Assembly (NCBI RefSeq): GCF_023343835.1
Contig: NC_064447.1
Location: 9,692,501 to 9,756,500 of the forward strand
DNA from: Lagopus muta
Lineage: Eukaryota; Chordata; Aves; Galliformes; Phasianidae
Reading direction: 5' to 3'
Length of the DNA: 64,000 nt
This document shows, piece after piece, positions 63,201 to 64,000 of the stretch; position 1 is the first letter of the stretch; each line of letters begins with the position of its first letter. The position numbers and the translations under genes were made by a program. The notes under the pieces were generated by a model. It made no database searches and was not told the DNA's origin. It saw only the letters and a program-made list of their open reading frames with translations.

Positions 63201-63281
63201 CACTGACTGCGGTGCTGGTTCTTTAGTCAGCGGCACCCGGGCGGGCGCCGGGCCGCTGGGGCTTCCCTCGGGATGCTCCAT
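51027..63281 (-). CDS. TEKT4: Tektin-4, six coding exons
   Basis: Tektins are coiled-coil filament proteins of the ciliary and flagellar doublet microtubules; TEKT4 is best known from the sperm flagellum. Coding exons (minus): 63281-62718, 56854-56784, 55409-55266, 54012-53790, 52971-52817, 51243-51027. They sum to 1,374 nt, join in frame at every GT-AG junction, and give 457 residues (human TEKT4 is about 435). Family marks: LTKEPAPQSVPATQLP near the N-terminus; SGLATAGFRTAKYL; ERALDATEVPYAIATDNLQC; CEMDWSDKVETYNID; the tektin nonapeptide RPNVELCRD (residues 373-381); and the C-terminal DRQKCMAHRTRYPTVLKLAG. Long heptad-like Glu/Lys/Leu helices lie between them. The start chosen is the ATG in a near-perfect Kozak context (GCCGCCATGG). 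A longer reading frame upstream has only a TTG start and was not used. The motifs match TEKT4 rather than TEKT1, 2, 3 or 5. Confidence 0.96.
51244..52816 (-). other. TEKT4: TEKT4 intron 5
   Basis: 1.57-kb intron with donor GTAAAA and acceptor CTGTTCAG, containing the T21 tract. Nothing else was recognised in it. Confidence 0.85.
52508..52528. repeat. T21 homopolymer in TEKT4 intron 5
   Basis: Twenty-one consecutive T on the plus strand (A on the sense strand). It may be the tail of an old retroinsert, but no body is recognisable. Confidence 0.85.
52817..52971 (-). CDS. TEKT4: TEKT4 coding exon 5 (tektin nonapeptide)
   Basis: 155 nt after acceptor CTTTTTCAG, starting TLKEIGDQEANIVALKQAIR. 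It contains the family signature RPNVELCRD and ends QF plus two bases, with donor TTCAG/GTAAAA. The nonapeptide is intact. Confidence 0.94.
52972..53789 (-). other. TEKT4: TEKT4 intron 4
   Basis: 818-bp intron with donor GTAAGT and acceptor CTTTTTCAG. Nothing else was recognised in it. Confidence 0.85.
53790..54012 (-). CDS. TEKT4: TEKT4 coding exon 4
   Basis: 223 nt. The first T completes a Ser codon, followed by ASTPETWAKFSHDNIYRAER, then a helical stretch ending HHLKG. The donor GGA/GTAAGT is in phase 0. The acceptor CTTCTTCCAG lies just downstream of a CR1 3' tail on the sense strand. Confidence 0.94.
54042..54075 (-). mobile_element. CR1 3' tail remnant beside a TEKT4 acceptor
   Basis: On the minus strand CTTCCAAGCCCTACAATTCT is followed by ATGATTCTG, the very end of a CR1. 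It lies 30-63 nt upstream of TEKT4 exon 4 in the sense direction, where the branch point would be expected. Confidence 0.65.
54449..54831 (+). mobile_element. LTR-like interspersed repeat, copy C, in TEKT4 intron 3
   Basis: Begins TGTAGCAGAAATGCTAAG and ends near GATACA. It is the sister of copy B, longer because of a T-rich expansion at about 54671-54722. It lies in the intron between TEKT4 exons 3 and 4, antisense to that gene. No coding capacity was seen. Confidence 0.55.
55266..55409 (-). CDS. TEKT4: TEKT4 coding exon 3
   Basis: 144 nt. It starts by completing the Arg codon (CG/A) and continues with LNRDHKEVCEMDWSDKVE and the TYNIDDKCGRY segment. It ends FEE plus two bases, with donor GAGAG/GTAAGC. 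The acceptor is TTTCCAG. The CEMDWSDK block is strongly conserved in TEKT4. Confidence 0.94.
55410..56783 (-). other. TEKT4: TEKT4 intron 2
   Basis: 1.4-kb A/T-rich intron with donor GTAAGA and acceptor TTTCCAG, containing the (ATT)7 microsatellite and a 10-bp-stem hairpin at 56319-56341. Confidence 0.85.
56267..56287. repeat. (ATT)7 microsatellite in TEKT4 intron 2
   Basis: Seven uninterrupted ATT units. Confidence 0.9.
56784..56854 (-). CDS. TEKT4: TEKT4 coding exon 2
   Basis: A 71-nt micro-exon flanked by acceptor TTTTTATCTAG and donor GCG/GTAAGA. It encodes EAELIRNIQELLKRTLMQAS and then NQM, plus two bases of an Arg codon, filling exactly the gap between the exon 1 and exon 3 protein segments. 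It was found by matching the expected tektin sequence and checking splice phase. Confidence 0.93.
56855..62717 (-). other. TEKT4: TEKT4 intron 1
   Basis: 5.9-kb intron with donor GTGAGA and acceptor TATCTAG. It contains a TTTG repeat, a 9-bp hairpin at 61800-61821 and a plus-strand 128-codon frame (61036-61422) without recognised homology. No nested gene is supported. Confidence 0.8.
61475..61521. repeat. T-rich / (TTTG)n simple repeat in TEKT4 intron 1
   Basis: Poly-T blocks followed by several TTTG units. Confidence 0.85.
62718..63281 (-). CDS. TEKT4: TEKT4 coding exon 1
   Basis: 564 nt, exactly 188 codons, ending EREMLK with donor AAG/GTGAGA (phase 0). It carries the N-terminal region and the first coiled coils. 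It is markedly GC-rich compared with the later exons because its 5' part lies in the CpG-rich promoter block. Human TEKT4 starts close to the LTKEPAP motif, so the 17 residues before it here are a bird-specific or alternative N-terminal extension. Confidence 0.94.
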
Positions 63282-63319
63282 GGCGGCCGGGTCTCCTCTA
63301 GGCCGCGCCGCGTCCTCTC

Positions 63320-63333
63320 GTTGCCATGGCAAC
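63320..63333. promoter_or_regulatory. Perfect RFX X-box palindrome
   Basis: GTTGCCATGGCAAC is a perfect 14-bp inverted repeat that matches the X-box bound by RFX-family ciliogenesis factors (RFX2/3). It lies 38 bp upstream of the TEKT4 ATG, the usual proximal position in ciliary genes. That RFX drives TEKT4 here is inference from motif and gene identity. Confidence 0.85.
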
Positions 63334-63501
63334 GACAGCAGCCAATGAAGAGGCGGGTCCCCCCACTGCGAAGGGAAACCCGAGGCGGTGACGGAAGAAC
63401 GGCCCGCCCCTTGTTACCCCAACCGCCAATCAGAGCGTCGCTTCGCCATGAGGGCCCCGTCGATAGGGTGAGCGCCGGCCGGCCCCGCCTCCAAGCTGCT
63501 T

Positions 63502-63515
63502 GTTGCCGTGGTGAC
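63502..63515. promoter_or_regulatory. Second, degenerate X-box-like site
   Basis: GTTGCCGTGGTGAC keeps a full left half-site and a right half of the RRYRAC type, with the same 2-bp spacer as the perfect site 180 bp away. A paired strong and weak X-box is plausible for RFX-dependent promoters. Binding is untested. Confidence 0.5.
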
Positions 63516-63567
63516 GGGGACACCCAATCGGGACGCAGCAAGGCCTGCGGGGAGAGCTGCTGGTGTC

Positions 63568-63656
63568 ATGGCGGCGCCCCTGAGGCGGTGGCAGGGTTTC
63601 CCTGCGTAGGCCGTGCGGTGTAACTGCTGTAGCTTTCCCGTGCTTGTAAAAATAAA
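63568..63656 (+). other. Possible divergent short transcript with 13-codon ORF and AATAAA
   Basis: On the strand opposite TEKT4, ATGGCGGCG at 63568 opens a 13-codon ORF ending in TAG at 63607-63609. AATAAA follows at 63651-63656, with a T/GT-rich stretch (CTTTTTGTGCTG) about 40 nt later. This is the layout expected of a promoter-upstream antisense RNA that is polyadenylated early. It could also be chance. I recognise no protein in it. Confidence 0.25.
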
Positions 63657-63814
63657 GATATGCTGAAACGTCCACATTGCTTTCTGGCTCCTCTTTTTGT
63701 GCTGAAGAACTTCTCTGTGCAATGGAGATTTTTTTGAAATAAGAGAGGAGCCTGACAGGATTCTGGCCCTTGGTGCCCGTGGGAGGGGGGCTTATTCCCA
63801 AATCCTAGCGTCGT

Positions 63815-63905
63815 CGGATGGCTTGGATTAGAAGGGACCTTAAAGATCTGCTTCCAGGCCTACTGCATCACTGCAACCCCAAATGCTCACCCCTGAGGCT
63901 GTTGG
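63815..63905 (-). mobile_element. CR1 LINE fragment
   Basis: GGATGGCTTGGATTAGAAGG and GACCTTAAAGATCTGCTTCC are the antisense of a CR1 3' end. It is short and diverged, and its far boundary is uncertain. Confidence 0.75.
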
Positions 63906-64000
63906 TGGCCATGTCAGGTGCTGTGAAATCCGTCTGCTGCGGCAGCCCCCCGTGTAATTCTCACCTGAAGGCACACGGACAGCTTATGCTCGAATTTAAT

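Larger units (their letters stand above)
63282..63660 (-). promoter_or_regulatory. TEKT4: TEKT4 CpG-rich promoter region
   Basis: A sharply GC- and CpG-rich block beside the TEKT4 start, unlike the flanking DNA. It holds CCAAT boxes at 63342-63346, 63426-63430 and 63524-63528 (all read on the plus strand), GC-box-like GGCGGG/CCCGCC runs near 63351 and 63403, and two X-box motifs. I see no TATA box. Symmetric elements and clustered CCAAT boxes fit a dispersed, possibly bidirectional promoter. Confidence 0.75.

Noticed and set aside
62602-63226. Plus-strand frames of 68-199 codons over TEKT4 exon 1
   Set aside because: They are antisense shadows of a GC-rich coding exon, with no recognisable protein features.
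63282-63332. 17-residue N-terminal extension of the TEKT4 frame
   Set aside because: It would need a TTG start inside the X-box. The ATG at 63281 has a near-perfect Kozak context.
1-64000. CRISPR arrays, tRNA or rRNA genes, intact retroelement coding regions
   Set aside because: Looked for regular spacer repeats, tRNA B-box-like text and reverse-transcriptase motifs by eye; none found.

Overview
This is a vertebrate nuclear segment, most likely from a bird and probably a galliform such as chicken, turkey or quail. The main evidence is several CR1-type LINE fragments with the typical avian 3' end (repeats of the ATTCTATG kind). Spliced genes with GT-AG introns lie far apart in long gene-free stretches, and there is one compact CpG-rich promoter. 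I see nothing prokaryotic: no operons, CRISPR or tRNA genes.

Two protein-coding genes can be supported, both on the minus strand. (1) C1QTNF8 lies at 19447-20872. It has two coding exons and encodes a secreted 257-residue collagen/C1q-domain protein, with a likely poly(A) signal at 18295-18300. (2) TEKT4 lies at 51027-63281. It has six coding exons whose phases join exactly into a 457-residue tektin-4 with the family hallmark RPNVELCRD. Its promoter (about 63282-63660) is GC-rich. It carries a perfect 14-bp RFX X-box palindrome 38 bp from the start codon, a second X-box-like site, and three CCAAT boxes, as expected of a motile-cilium gene. The two proteins have no obvious functional link; they appear to be chromosomal neighbours only. 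From general knowledge, the human C1QTNF8 region (16p13.3) and the mouse Tekt4 region (chr17) are homologous, which fits both identifications.

Layout: 1-18294 is intergenic with scattered CR1 pieces; 18295-20872 is C1QTNF8 with its 3' UTR; 20873-50640 is about 30 kb without any gene I can support; 50641-63281 is TEKT4; 63282-63660 is its promoter, with a possible short divergent transcript; 63810-63910 is another CR1 fragment.

The main non-genic structure is a family of three related interspersed repeats in the same orientation (12371-12690, 33353-33675, 54449-54831). They have solo-LTR-like features, and one is nested inside a CR1. Two copies keep a splice-donor-like motif at the same place, and the third keeps it in degraded form. 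I found no clear sign of a wholly new system. The points most worth checking are the X-box that contains an upstream ATG, the divergent mini-transcript, the LTR-like family, and a CR1 tail that sits in the acceptor region of a TEKT4 intron.
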